Shown here: one piece after another, positions 24,225 through 32,414 of the stretch
Numbering within the stretch: position 1 is the first letter of the stretch
How the letters are laid out: each line of letters starts with the position of its first letter
NCBI GenBank assembly: GCA_944390645.1
Contig: CALXRE010000095.1
Coordinates: 1-36,168, forward strand
DNA from: an uncultured Alphaproteobacteria bacterium
Lineage (GTDB): Bacteria; Pseudomonadota; Alphaproteobacteria; CACZRW01
DNA length: 36,168 bases
Direction of reading: 5' to 3'
Program-made: the position numbers and the translations under genes
Notes under the pieces: generated by a model
Told to the model about the DNA's origin: nothing
The model's input: only the letters and a program-made list of their open reading frames with translations
Databases searched by the model: none

Positions 24225-26789
24225 TTAAAAATCCTTGAATACCTTATCTAACTTCTCTTTAATTGAACTTGCTGTATGTAACTCTAAAAGCTCTCCTGAT
24301 AAATTTGCCATATCCTTAAAATTAAGCTCTCTAATCCTTTGTTTTACTTTTGGTATTAATGGTGCTGCAACACTTAGTTCATCTACTCCTAAACCTACTA
24401 AAATAGGTACAGCTCTTAAATCTCCTGCCATACCTCCACATACACCTACAAATCTTCCATATTTGTGCGCTCCATTAACGGTCTTTTGAATCAAACGCAA
24501 TACCGCAGGATGAAAACTATCTGAAATGCTTGATAAAGCAGGATTACCCCTGTCCATCGCAAGAGTGTATTGCGTTAAATCATTCGTGCCTAAAGAAAAG
24601 AAATCCGCTATTTCTGCAAACTCTTCTATCATAATGGCGGCGGAAGGAACCTCTACCATAATCCCTATCTTTACACTTAATCCCTCTTTTAATAAACTCT
24701 TCTCTTCTTCAACTATCGCTTTCGCTTCTTCAAATTCTTTTATCCGACTAATCATTGGAAACATTATATGTAAATCACTAAAAGAGACCGCTCTCAAAAT
24801 ACCTCTTATCTGTGTACGAAAAAGTTCTGGCTTCGATAAACTTAAACGAATTCCCCTTACTCCAAGAAAAGGATTCTCTTCTTTTGCCATCTCTAAATAT
24901 GAAAGATTCTTATCTCCTCCTACATCAAGAGTTCTAATTATAAGTTTCCTATCTTTGCCAACAGCTTGTGCTATATCCTTATATACTGTCGCTTGCTCTT
25001 CCTCCGTAGGAGCTTCTTCTCGATTTAAAAACAAAAACTCTGAACGTAAAAGACCTATACCTTCTCCTCCTAACCTCAAAACTTCTTTAACATCTGTTAA
25101 ATTGCCTATATTACCTCCTACTTCTATCCGCTTACCGTCTGTCGTAATAGCTGGTTTATTCGCATCTGCAAGATTCTCCTCATAATGCTTCTTTTCTTCT
25201 GCTTGAAGCTTACTCATCTTTATAACTTCTTCCTGAGATGGATTAACTATTAAAAATCCACTTGTGCCATTGATAATGGCTTTAGTACCTTCGGGTATCT
25301 TTAAAACTTCTTCCCCAGCCCCTGTAATCGCTGGAATGCCTAATGTCCGAGCTAAAATAGAAACATGAGATGTCGAACCACCATGCGTTGTGCAAATACC
25401 AGATATCTTATCTTTCTCTAAACTTGCTGTTTCTGATGGTGTTATTTCTTCTGCTATAATTATCGAATTGTCTGGAATTAAACTAGTTCCTTCTTCCTTG
25501 CCAATTAAAATATTAACTACTCTTTTGTTGATGTCTCTTAAATCAGTCGCTCTTCCTGCTAGTAAATCATTGTTTAATCTTGTAAGATTATCTGCTTGTT
25601 CTTTGGTAACTCTATCCCATGCGTATTCAGCACTTCTTCCTTCTTTAATTAAATTATACGCTGTTTCCTTTAATTCTGGATCCGCAAGAAGTTCTTTATG
25701 GGCAAGAAAAATTTCTGCTTCATTGGCTTTTGTCTTCTTCTTCATGTCTTGATAAACTGCTTCTAATTGCTTATCTGCTTCTATAAGAGCTTTATCTAAA
25801 CGTGCCTTCTCTTCTTCAAAATTCGATGAATCATCTGAATAGGTTTTGCTAGATTCATAAAAATGATGGATAAATCCTACAGCTATACCATCTGAAGAGC
25901 CTATACCTTTAATCGTTCCAGAAAAATCCTCTGAAACATTTAATCCTGTTACTTCCCTTGTTTTACTTACTTCTTTCCCCTTATTCTCTATCTTTCCTTC
26001 TTCTCCTCCTTCCCCTAAACCGGCTTCTATAAGCGGAATTAATACAAATAGAGCTTCTTCTGAATCTTCTCCTGTAGCTTGAAGCTTAATCCTATCTTTA
26101 TACCCTATATTTAAACCCATAATCGAAACTACGCTTTTAGCATTAGCTGTCTTATCTCCTAAGATAAGTCTTATATCTGATTTAAACTTCTTTGCTTCTG
26201 ATGCTAATAAAGCTGCTGGTCTCGCATGAAAACCTGTCGGATTCGTTACTGTAATCTCCCAAGATGTTATTTCCATAGTTCTGTTAGTATCTGAAATATT
26301 TTCTTTTTCTTTAATCGTAACACTAAAAATAATGTCTTCTCCTACGGTGACTTGCTTGCTTGTTATACCTTCTATCTTTAAATCCTTATCTGGAGAACTT
26401 ACAATTATTTCTGTTAAAATACTCTTGGCTCGTTGTGAAATATAATTAATATCAAAGGATATTAAAGGATCTCCTTTTTCTACCTCTTTCCCTTCTTCCG
26501 TCTTTAAATGAAAACCTTCTCCCTTTAAATTTACAGTATCAAGACCGATATGCATTAAAACATCTATTCCTTTTTCACTTCTTATCGTAATCGCATGATG
26601 TGATGGATGAATGTTCGTAACTTTACCTGAACAAGGAGCTTTTAAAATATCACTCGTCGGATCTATTGATATACCATCTCCTACTAATTTTTGTGAAAAA
26701 ACTAAATCTGGAACCTCCTTAAGATCAACTGTATGCCCACTTAATGGGGCGTATAAAACCAAAATTGGTTCTTTGGTATCTTTCGTCAT
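24225..26789 (-). CDS. PTS EIIA-HPr-EI fusion protein (NagF-like)
   Basis: Three soluble PTS proteins in one chain of 854 residues. EIIA of the glucose type covers about 8-155, with phospho-His H80 in VLMHIGLDTVNLKG. HPr covers about 173-258, with H188 in TNPTGFHARPAA; the regulatory serine area reads AKSVVSIMGL. EI covers about 290-854, with H475 in GGSTSHVSILAR, then the PEP-binding barrel (GIGLLRSEFLF, FSLGTNDLTQYTLAMDR, GVCGGMAGD). Phosphate from PEP can thus flow within one protein to C454 of the adjacent EIICB. Ribosome site AAGGAG. The architecture matches NagF of Pseudomonas. Genes for downstream GlcNAc catabolism (nagA, nagB) are not in the window. Confidence 0.92.
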   Translation of the reverse strand: MTKDTKEPILVLYAPLSGHTVDLKEVPDLVFSQKLVGDGISIDPTSDILKAPCSGKVTNIHPSHHAITIRSEKGIDVLMHIGLDTVNLKGEGFHLKTEEGKEVEKGDPLISFDINYISQRAKSILTEIIVSSPDKDLKIEGITSKQVTVGEDIIFSVTIKEKENISDTNRTMEITSWEITVTNPTGFHARPAALLASEAKKFKSDIRLILGDKTANAKSVVSIMGLNIGYKDRIKLQATGEDSEEALFVLIPLIEAGLGEGGEEGKIENKGKEVSKTREVTGLNVSEDFSGTIKGIGSSDGIAVGFIHHFYESSKTYSDDSSNFEEEKARLDKALIEADKQLEAVYQDMKKKTKANEAEIFLAHKELLADPELKETAYNLIKEGRSAEYAWDRVTKEQADNLTRLNNDLLAGRATDLRDINKRVVNILIGKEEGTSLIPDNSIIIAEEITPSETASLEKDKISGICTTHGGSTSHVSILARTLGIPAITGAGEEVLKIPEGTKAIINGTSGFLIVNPSQEEVIKMSKLQAEEKKHYEENLADANKPAITTDGKRIEVGGNIGNLTDVKEVLRLGGEGIGLLRSEFLFLNREEAPTEEEQATVYKDIAQAVGKDRKLIIRTLDVGGDKNLSYLEMAKEENPFLGVRGIRLSLSKPELFRTQIRGILRAVSFSDLHIMFPMISRIKEFEEAKAIVEEEKSLLKEGLSVKIGIMVEVPSAAIMIEEFAEIADFFSLGTNDLTQYTLAMDRGNPALSSISDSFHPAVLRLIQKTVNGAHKYGRFVGVCGGMAGDLRAVPILVGLGVDELSVAAPLIPKVKQRIRELNFKDMANLSGELLELHTASSIKEKLDKVFKDF

Positions 26790-27053
26790 AAACAGGCTCC
26801 TTCTTTTTCCCTTGAATTCCTTACATTTTTAACAAATGTATAATTAATACTACCTAGCCGTTCGATTAGCTTTTATTATTTTTATTCTTATAGCTTCTCC
26901 TTAAATCTATTCCTAATCTAATATAATATTAAAATCAGTAGTTATTTACGATAGTTTTTATATCTATATAGCTTATTTGATTAGATATTTGTTAATAAAA
27001 AAAAGATAAAATTAAAACACATAACGTTCTTTTATTAATTAGTAAGGCTAAAA
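26790..27053. other. Divergent intergenic region between PTS operon and antiporter gene
   Basis: This 264-base A+T-rich stretch is the longest gap in the window and must hold the promoters of both flanking units. I find no open frame with a ribosome site and no RNA gene. A weak minus-strand promoter for the PTS (TCGAAC, 17 bases, TATACA) ends in the palindrome at 26822-26840. On the plus strand TAAGGC precedes the antiporter start, without a clear -35/-10 pair. Confidence 0.5.
26822..26840. promoter_or_regulatory. Palindrome in the PTS leader, possible operator
   Basis: TACATTT (26822-26828) and AAATGTA (26834-26840) form a perfect 7-bp inverted repeat with a 5-base centre, 33 bases upstream of the EIIA-HPr-EI start codon. 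On the PTS coding strand it overlaps a possible -10 (TATACA), where a repressor would act. It does not match the NagC or LacI-type NagR sites I know. No regulator gene is adjacent. Confidence 0.35.
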
Positions 27054-29411
27054 ATGTCCCATATCCCACCTTTAATCATAGATTTAGTGATTATCCTTGC
27101 TTATGCTGGAGTTATTACTTTAATCTTTAAATGGATAAAACAACCTGTCGTACTTGGATATGTGCTCGCTGGAATCTTAGTCGGTCCTTACTTGGATTTC
27201 CTCCCCTCAGTTACAGATAACGATAATATCACTATATGGGCAGAAATAGGCGTGATCTTCTTGTTATTCGGTCTAGGCTTAGAGTTCAGTTTTAAAAAAA
27301 TCGTAAATGTTGGAAAAACTGCAATCATAACCGCTACAACAAATATACTGTTTATGCTCATAATCGGTTATAATCTAGGTCTCTTGTTAGGATGGACGGC
27401 TATTGATAGTTTATTCCTCGGCGGAATGCTTTCTATGTCTTCAACTACTATTATCATTAAAGCCTTTGAAGACTTAGGTTTGAAAAAACAAAAATTTACT
27501 AACTTGGTCTTCGGTGTGTTAGTGGTAGAAGATGTGGTCGGAATCCTTCTCCTCGTCCTCTTGCCAACTATTGCGCTAAGTCAAAATGTTAACCAAGTTG
27601 AATTATTAGAAAGTAGTCTGAAATTATTCTTCTTCCTTATTCTTTGGTTCGTCGTAGGAATATATTTAGTGCCTACTTTTATAAAAAAAATTAATCATCT
27701 CCTTAATGATGAAATCCTCTTAATTGTATCTGTAGCTATGTGCTTGGGAATGGTCTTATTAGCTACAACTGCAGGCTTCTCTACTGCTTTGGGCGCTTTT
27801 ATCATGGGATCTATTCTCGCTGAAACTAATGTCGTGGAAAGAATTGAACAGGTTATTAAACCTGTAAAAGATCTATTTGGAGCTATTTTCTTCGTCTCCG
27901 TAGGAATGATGGTAGATCCTGAAATGTTCTTTACTTATGCAACTCCTATAATTATTATTACTATTATTGTAATCGTTGGAAAAATCTCTTTCTCTTGCTT
28001 GGGATTTATGCTCTCTTCTCAACCCCTAAAAACTTCTATTCATTGTGGTTTTAGTCTCGCTCAAGTCGGAGAATTCGCTTTTATTATCGCAGCTTTAGGT
28101 ATGAGTATCGGCGTATTGAGTGATTATGTATATCCTATTATTGTGGCTGTCTCTGTAATCACAACTTTTACTACTCCTTTAATGATAAAAGTAGCCGATC
28201 CTGTATATAATAAATTAAATACTATATTGCCTAAATCTTGGAAAAATTTCTTAAACCGAAATACTTCTTCTGATCCTGAAACTAAAATCGAAAAAAGTAA
28301 TTGGCAACGCTTGTTTAAAATGTACTTCTCTCGATTGTTTTTATTCTCTATTGTTATTGTTGGAATTATATATGTTTCCTTTACTATATTGCAGCCCATT
28401 ATCCAACAAAAAATACCTAATATTGAAGGAAGAATATTCCTTACTTCTATTACGCTCTTATTCATGGCTCCTTTCTTAAGAGCTCTACTCCTAAGCAGAT
28501 ATAATATGCCTGAACTCTTCTTTACTCTTTGGTTGGAGAAAAAAACTAATCGGCTACCTTTGATTATGTTAATGAGTTTCCGTATCCTTATCGCCGCTTT
28601 CTTCGTTATGTTGGTCGTACATCAACTCTTAACTATTCATGCTGGTGTCATAATTGCCATGGTTCTTATTACTTTAATTGTCTTGTCTAGATCTAAATGG
28701 ATGTTTACCCAATATATGAAAATCGAAACACAGTTTTTGATGAACCTTAATCGAAAACAAGTAGAACATCAGCAGGAAAATATGAATCCTAAATATAATA
28801 GAATTGCTGATGATGAAGAATGGTTAGATAGTAGCTTGGTCGTAGCTCAGTTCGTTGTTGAGGATAATTCTGAATGTAATGAAAAAACTCTCTCTGAATT
28901 GTTATTTAGAGAACATTATGCTATTAATATTTTTAAAATAATCCGCGATAAACACTATATAGACGTACCTAGAGGAAATGAAAAAATATTCCAAGGCGAT
29001 TGTTTATTAGCGGTTGCAACAGAAAAACAAATGCGAAGATTTAAACTCGCTATGATTACAAAAGGAATTATTCAAGAAAATATATCTGATTCTGAAAATT
29101 ATGTGGTTAGTCTTCGTGAATACGTCTTAAATCAAGAAAAATATAACGGACGAAATGATGACATTTTATTATGTTGCGCTATCCCCGTAGAAGAAACTTC
29201 AAGTCTTGCTGGAAACAGTATAAACGATTCTGACATCAGAGGTAAAACTAAGTGCCTCGTTGTTGGGGTGGAACGAAAGTCTTCTTTATTCGTTAATCCT
29301 GAAGTCTCTTTTGTTTTTAAAGTCGGTGATTTGGTCTGGATGGTCGGTGAACAGAAAATTATAAGTCAAAATGTATTCCATGAAATGTTATTGCAAGATA
29401 AAGCTACTTAA
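27054..29411 (+). CDS. CPA2 family cation:proton antiporter with C-terminal RCK_C domains
   Basis: Membrane antiporter of 785 residues. The first 380 are the Na+/H+ exchanger-like transport core with about 12 helices (KQPVVLGYVLAGILVGPYL, EIGVIFLLFGLGLEFS, VEDVVGILLL, LGAFIMGSILAET, LFGAIFFVSVGMMVDP, CGFSLAQVGEFAFIIAALG). About four more helices follow (430-560), then two TrkA-C-like modules (about 610-670 and 715-780, the latter with KVGDLVWMVGE). The NAD-binding TrkA-N domain of KefB/KefC is not seen. K+ or Na+ export against H+ is likely. It stands alone, divergent from the PTS operon and convergent with nadE, whose stop is four bases away. Confidence 0.88.
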   Translation: MSHIPPLIIDLVIILAYAGVITLIFKWIKQPVVLGYVLAGILVGPYLDFLPSVTDNDNITIWAEIGVIFLLFGLGLEFSFKKIVNVGKTAIITATTNILFMLIIGYNLGLLLGWTAIDSLFLGGMLSMSSTTIIIKAFEDLGLKKQKFTNLVFGVLVVEDVVGILLLVLLPTIALSQNVNQVELLESSLKLFFFLILWFVVGIYLVPTFIKKINHLLNDEILLIVSVAMCLGMVLLATTAGFSTALGAFIMGSILAETNVVERIEQVIKPVKDLFGAIFFVSVGMMVDPEMFFTYATPIIIITIIVIVGKISFSCLGFMLSSQPLKTSIHCGFSLAQVGEFAFIIAALGMSIGVLSDYVYPIIVAVSVITTFTTPLMIKVADPVYNKLNTILPKSWKNFLNRNTSSDPETKIEKSNWQRLFKMYFSRLFLFSIVIVGIIYVSFTILQPIIQQKIPNIEGRIFLTSITLLFMAPFLRALLLSRYNMPELFFTLWLEKKTNRLPLIMLMSFRILIAAFFVMLVVHQLLTIHAGVIIAMVLITLIVLSRSKWMFTQYMKIETQFLMNLNRKQVEHQQENMNPKYNRIADDEEWLDSSLVVAQFVVEDNSECNEKTLSELLFREHYAINIFKIIRDKHYIDVPRGNEKIFQGDCLLAVATEKQMRRFKLAMITKGIIQENISDSENYVVSLREYVLNQEKYNGRNDDILLCCAIPVEETSSLAGNSINDSDIRGKTKCLVVGVERKSSLFVNPEVSFVFKVGDLVWMVGEQKIISQNVFHEMLLQDKAT

Positions 29412-29415
29412 AAAA

Positions 29416-30189
29416 TCATAAGGAAATCGGTAAAAAAGACTTCTTAAAAGACATCTTAGATAAACGATCTGAAACAAATAAAACAGTTTCTTCTGGATAT
29501 ATAGTCTTTATCTCTGAAACTGGTTTCTTCTGGTCTAAAAGCTCTTTTAATATCTTATCTAGTAAAGAATAGGGTGGAAGAGTGTCTTCGTCTTTTTGTC
29601 CGCTAGAAAGTTCTGCTGAGGGAAAACGACAAATAATCTCTTCGGGTATGACTTTAGATATTTTGTTCCTCCAACGCGCTAAATCGTAAACTTCTGTTTT
29701 ATAAAGATTCCCTATAGGGCTAACTACTCCTACGGTATCTCCATAAAGAGTACAGTAACCCATAGCTGCTTCTGAACGATTGCTACAACACAAAGTGAGC
29801 CAATTATATTCATTCGAAAAAGACATTAAAATATTCCCTCTTACTCGAGCTTGAATATTTTCGCTTACTAATGGCTCAACCTCTGAAAATAAATTAGAAA
29901 AAAGTTCGTTATACTCATCGATAATTTTTTGAATCTCTATAACCCGAAAATCTAAATCTAAGTTATTAGCTAATAAACTGGCAAGCTCTATACTTAAAGG
30001 CGTAGTATATTTGCTCGGCATCATAAGACAATGTACCCTGTCTTTACCTAAAGCATCTGATGCTAAAACACTTACAACCGCAGAATCTATACCTCCTGAA
30101 AGTCCTAAAACAACATCCGTAAATCCTCTTTCTTTAATAAAATCGTATAAGGATTCTTTTAAAAAATTCCATCTATTTTCTAAATCCAT
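29416..30189 (-). CDS. nadE: NAD synthetase, single-domain form
   Basis: ATP-dependent amidation of nicotinate adenine dinucleotide to NAD+. The PP-loop SGGIDSA begins at residue 31; later segments are NIQARVRGNILMSFSN, SNRSEAAMGYCTLYGDTVGVVSPIGNLYKTEVYDLARW and FPSAELSSGQKDED. The sequence resembles the synthetase half of glutamine-dependent NadE, but this protein has 257 residues and no nitrilase-type glutaminase domain, and none is encoded upstream. It should therefore use free ammonia or a separate amidotransferase. Ribosome site TAGGAG. It follows the small membrane protein gene by 13 bases, likely as one transcript. Confidence 0.92.
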   Translation of the reverse strand: MDLENRWNFLKESLYDFIKERGFTDVVLGLSGGIDSAVVSVLASDALGKDRVHCLMMPSKYTTPLSIELASLLANNLDLDFRVIEIQKIIDEYNELFSNLFSEVEPLVSENIQARVRGNILMSFSNEYNWLTLCCSNRSEAAMGYCTLYGDTVGVVSPIGNLYKTEVYDLARWRNKISKVIPEEIICRFPSAELSSGQKDEDTLPPYSLLDKILKELLDQKKPVSEIKTIYPEETVLFVSDRLSKMSFKKSFLPISL

Positions 30190-30202
30190 TAAGATTTGAC
30201 TC

Positions 30203-30580
30203 CTAATTATCTTCCTTTTTTACTGTATAAGATGCTTCTATAACTTCAGGTCGTTTCTTGTAGTATTTTTTCATGCTTTGAAAATTTAAAAAGGAAAAAG
30301 AAATACCTAATAAAACTAAAATCCCGTATAAAATATAAGGCCAAAAAAATAAAAAAACTGAAGCTAAAATCGACCAACCCCATACTTCTACGGCTCCATA
30401 TACTCCAGCTAAAGGACCAATACCTGGAATAAAAACTAAAATTAATGCCGCAAACAAGGCAAAAACCCAATGTAGTCCAAAAAAATATAAAATCCCATCA
30501 ATCGAAGCAATAATTTGAATTAAGCTAATAAATAAATAAGAAATAATAAAAAATAAAATTAGTCCAAAACGCCAATTCAT
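30203..30580 (-). CDS. Small membrane protein of unknown function
   Basis: A 125-residue protein with about four hydrophobic stretches (5-27, 30-54, 60-80, 80-97) and a basic, charged C-terminal tail (SMKKYYKKRPEVIEASYTVKKEDN) probably in the cytoplasm. The turn FIPGIGPLAGVYGAVEVWGW is rich in Gly and Pro. The ribosome site AAGGATCAAGGT precedes ATG 30580. It lies directly upstream of nadE, with close spacing. I do not recognise the family. Confidence 0.75.
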   Translation of the reverse strand: MNWRFGLILFFIISYLFISLIQIIASIDGILYFFGLHWVFALFAALILVFIPGIGPLAGVYGAVEVWGWSILASVFLFFWPYILYGILVLLGISFSFLNFQSMKKYYKKRPEVIEASYTVKKEDN

Positions 30581-30673
30581 ACCTTGATCCTTTATATTAA
30601 AATGTCCTGCCTTTGTTAATCTTGTTATTATTTTTTTCTTCTTTTGTCACTTGTTTTTTGTCTTTTCTTCCTC

Positions 30674-31372
30674 TTATAGCGGTTTTTTTAAACTTGTCCA
30701 AGGAGTAACCTGATAAGTATATTCATTTTCTAAGCTATTCATAAAATTATCTAAAAAATTAAGATCTTTAGAAACACAACTCTTCATTTCTAATATGAAA
30801 GATTCTATTTCTTTGTTCGTTGATGCTAATGCTTCTTTATCTTTTCCTATAATCGCATTGTTCCTTTTATTGTCTAAAAATTTCATATGAATAAAAAAGT
30901 CAGGATATTCTTTGAATCTATTAAAAAGATCTTTTAATGCTTCTACATCTTTATAACTATCGTCATCCTTTATAAAAGGAGAATAAGATAAAAAATTAAC
31001 ATCCTTCGCATCTCTTTCTATTGAATTCGTGTAAGTCTCTAAATGAGTCAAAATTACGGGTAAAAATTTTTGTGACTCATTTGGTGGATATCGGTTGCTT
31101 GATAAATTCTTTTGCATGTTTTCAAGATTCATATAAATGTAACTACTTTGGCGAAGTAAAGAATTGAAAAAATCTTCTTTGGCGTAAAAATAACCAACAT
31201 AAGTCGTACAAAAAGATACCATAAGACCAGAAAAAAAACCTATGTTTAAATTGTTCAGCATCTTTAAGTAAAAATTATCTTTATGTCGAATAAAAGGAAA
31301 AATAGCTAAAAGTAAAAAACTTATTATCATTAAAATAAATAAAACAATACAAGATATACGATAAATCTCCAT
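30674..31372 (-). CDS. Membrane-anchored protein of unknown function
   Basis: A 232-residue protein with two N-terminal transmembrane helices (about 6-28 and 41-63), a short basic loop between them (RHKDNFYLKM), and a soluble, mostly helical region of about 165 residues rich in Asn, Lys and Glu (ESFILEMKSCVSKDLNFLDNFMNSLENEY). The ribosome site is strong (AAGGGAGGG). No enzymatic motif is visible. It lies between nagZ and the small membrane protein, all on the minus strand. The composition is as A+T-rich as the neighbours. Function unknown. Confidence 0.72.
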   Translation of the reverse strand: MEIYRISCIVLFILMIISFLLLAIFPFIRHKDNFYLKMLNNLNIGFFSGLMVSFCTTYVGYFYAKEDFFNSLLRQSSYIYMNLENMQKNLSSNRYPPNESQKFLPVILTHLETYTNSIERDAKDVNFLSYSPFIKDDDSYKDVEALKDLFNRFKEYPDFFIHMKFLDNKRNNAIIGKDKEALASTNKEIESFILEMKSCVSKDLNFLDNFMNSLENEYTYQVTPWTSLKKPL

Positions 31373-31420
31373 GCTTTTCCCTCCCTTTTCCTAAAAGAGT
31401 ATAAAAAAGCTTTATAGAGG

Positions 31421-31439
31421 TAATCTAACTTTTAGATTA
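31421..31439 (-). repeat. Inverted repeat across the nagZ stop codon
   Basis: TAATCTAA (31421-31428) and TTAGATTA (31432-31439) form a perfect 8-bp stem with a 3-base loop, and the nagZ TAA (31437-31439) is part of the stem. No T run follows directly, so it is a poor intrinsic terminator. It could stabilise the nagZ message or bind a protein. Confidence 0.4.
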
Positions 31440-32414
31440 TAATTTCATAAAAGTTTCTATCCTTCGTACGCTTTCTTCTATTCTCGAAAGTGTTATCTCT
31501 CCAGATTTTATGCAGGATTTAATCGTTTCGTTTACTATGTCTGGAAGATTAGGAGAACAAAAAGCTTGATTGCTAAATAATAAAATATCTGCTCCAGCTT
31601 GTATGGCTTTTTTTATAATCGTAGATTCTGAATAATGGTCAGATAATGCCTTCATCTGTAAATCATCTGTAATTACAACCCCTGAAAAACCTATTTTCTC
31701 TCTTAAAAGGCTATTTATTGTCAAAAAAGAAAGAGAAGATGGATACTCTTTATCTATTTTGTTGTTGAAAACATGACTAACCATAACCGCTGTTTGGGGA
31801 AATTTTTTCGTAAGATAATAATAAGGTATCAGTTCTTCTTCTTTCCAGTCAGACGAAATATCTGTAAAACCTAAATGCGTATCTGTTCTTGAACTACCAT
31901 GACCAGGAAAGTGTTTTAAAGCCGTACGAATTCCTACTTCATTATGTGCTTTGATAAATTCTGAACTATACGAAATGACTTTATTATAGTCTGAACCAAA
32001 ACTCCTTTCTTTCCCAGAAATAATGGGAGAAAGATATTCTCTGGAAATATCAACAACAGGCGAAAGATTAAAATTAAAGCCTGCAGTTTTTAATTCTGTT
32101 GCCATTTGAAAATAAAGATCATGAGCCGTTGATAAAGAATATTGAGCGGAAACTTCTTTGGCAGAAGGATAATTTGTATAGCCATTACTCCTTTCTAAAC
32201 GTTGAACAAACCCGCCTTCTTGATCAATAGCTCGTAAAATATTGGAAAATTTACTTGTAAGCTCTCTTATCTGCGAAGGATCTTCTAAATTATTACGAAA
32301 AAAACATACTCCGCCTAACTTATTATTATGGTAATACTCTAATGTTGTTCGGAAATCAGTGTTCTGAAAACCTACCATAAGCATTAAAGAAATTTTTGAA
32401 TCTAAAGACAGCAT
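31437..32414 (-). CDS. nagZ: Glycoside hydrolase family 3, beta-N-acetylhexosaminidase (NagZ-like)
   Basis: Cleaves GlcNAc from GlcNAc-anhydroMurNAc peptides during cell-wall recycling. Family motifs are AIDQEGGFVQRL (62-73), KHFPGHGSSRTDTH (167-180) with the NagZ-type Asp178-His180 acid/base dyad, and ITDDLQM with nucleophile D250. Length 325 and no signal peptide fit a cytoplasmic NagZ. The ATG follows the TAG of the upstream gene without a gap and lacks a clear ribosome site, so coupling is likely. In many alphaproteobacteria scpA-scpB follow nagZ; here they do not. Confidence 0.92.
   Translation of the reverse strand: MLSLDSKISLMLMVGFQNTDFRTTLEYYHNNKLGGVCFFRNNLEDPSQIRELTSKFSNILRAIDQEGGFVQRLERSNGYTNYPSAKEVSAQYSLSTAHDLYFQMATELKTAGFNFNLSPVVDISREYLSPIISGKERSFGSDYNKVISYSSEFIKAHNEVGIRTALKHFPGHGSSRTDTHLGFTDISSDWKEEELIPYYYLTKKFPQTAVMVSHVFNNKIDKEYPSSLSFLTINSLLREKIGFSGVVITDDLQMKALSDHYSESTIIKKAIQAGADILLFSNQAFCSPNLPDIVNETIKSCIKSGEITLSRIEESVRRIETFMKL

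Noticed and set aside
24235-26832. Several long plus-strand frames opposite the PTS genes
   Set aside because: They lie antisense to a fully motif-supported EIIA-HPr-EI gene, have Ser/Lys/Ile-rich composition typical of reverse-strand shadows, and show no ribosome sites or domains.
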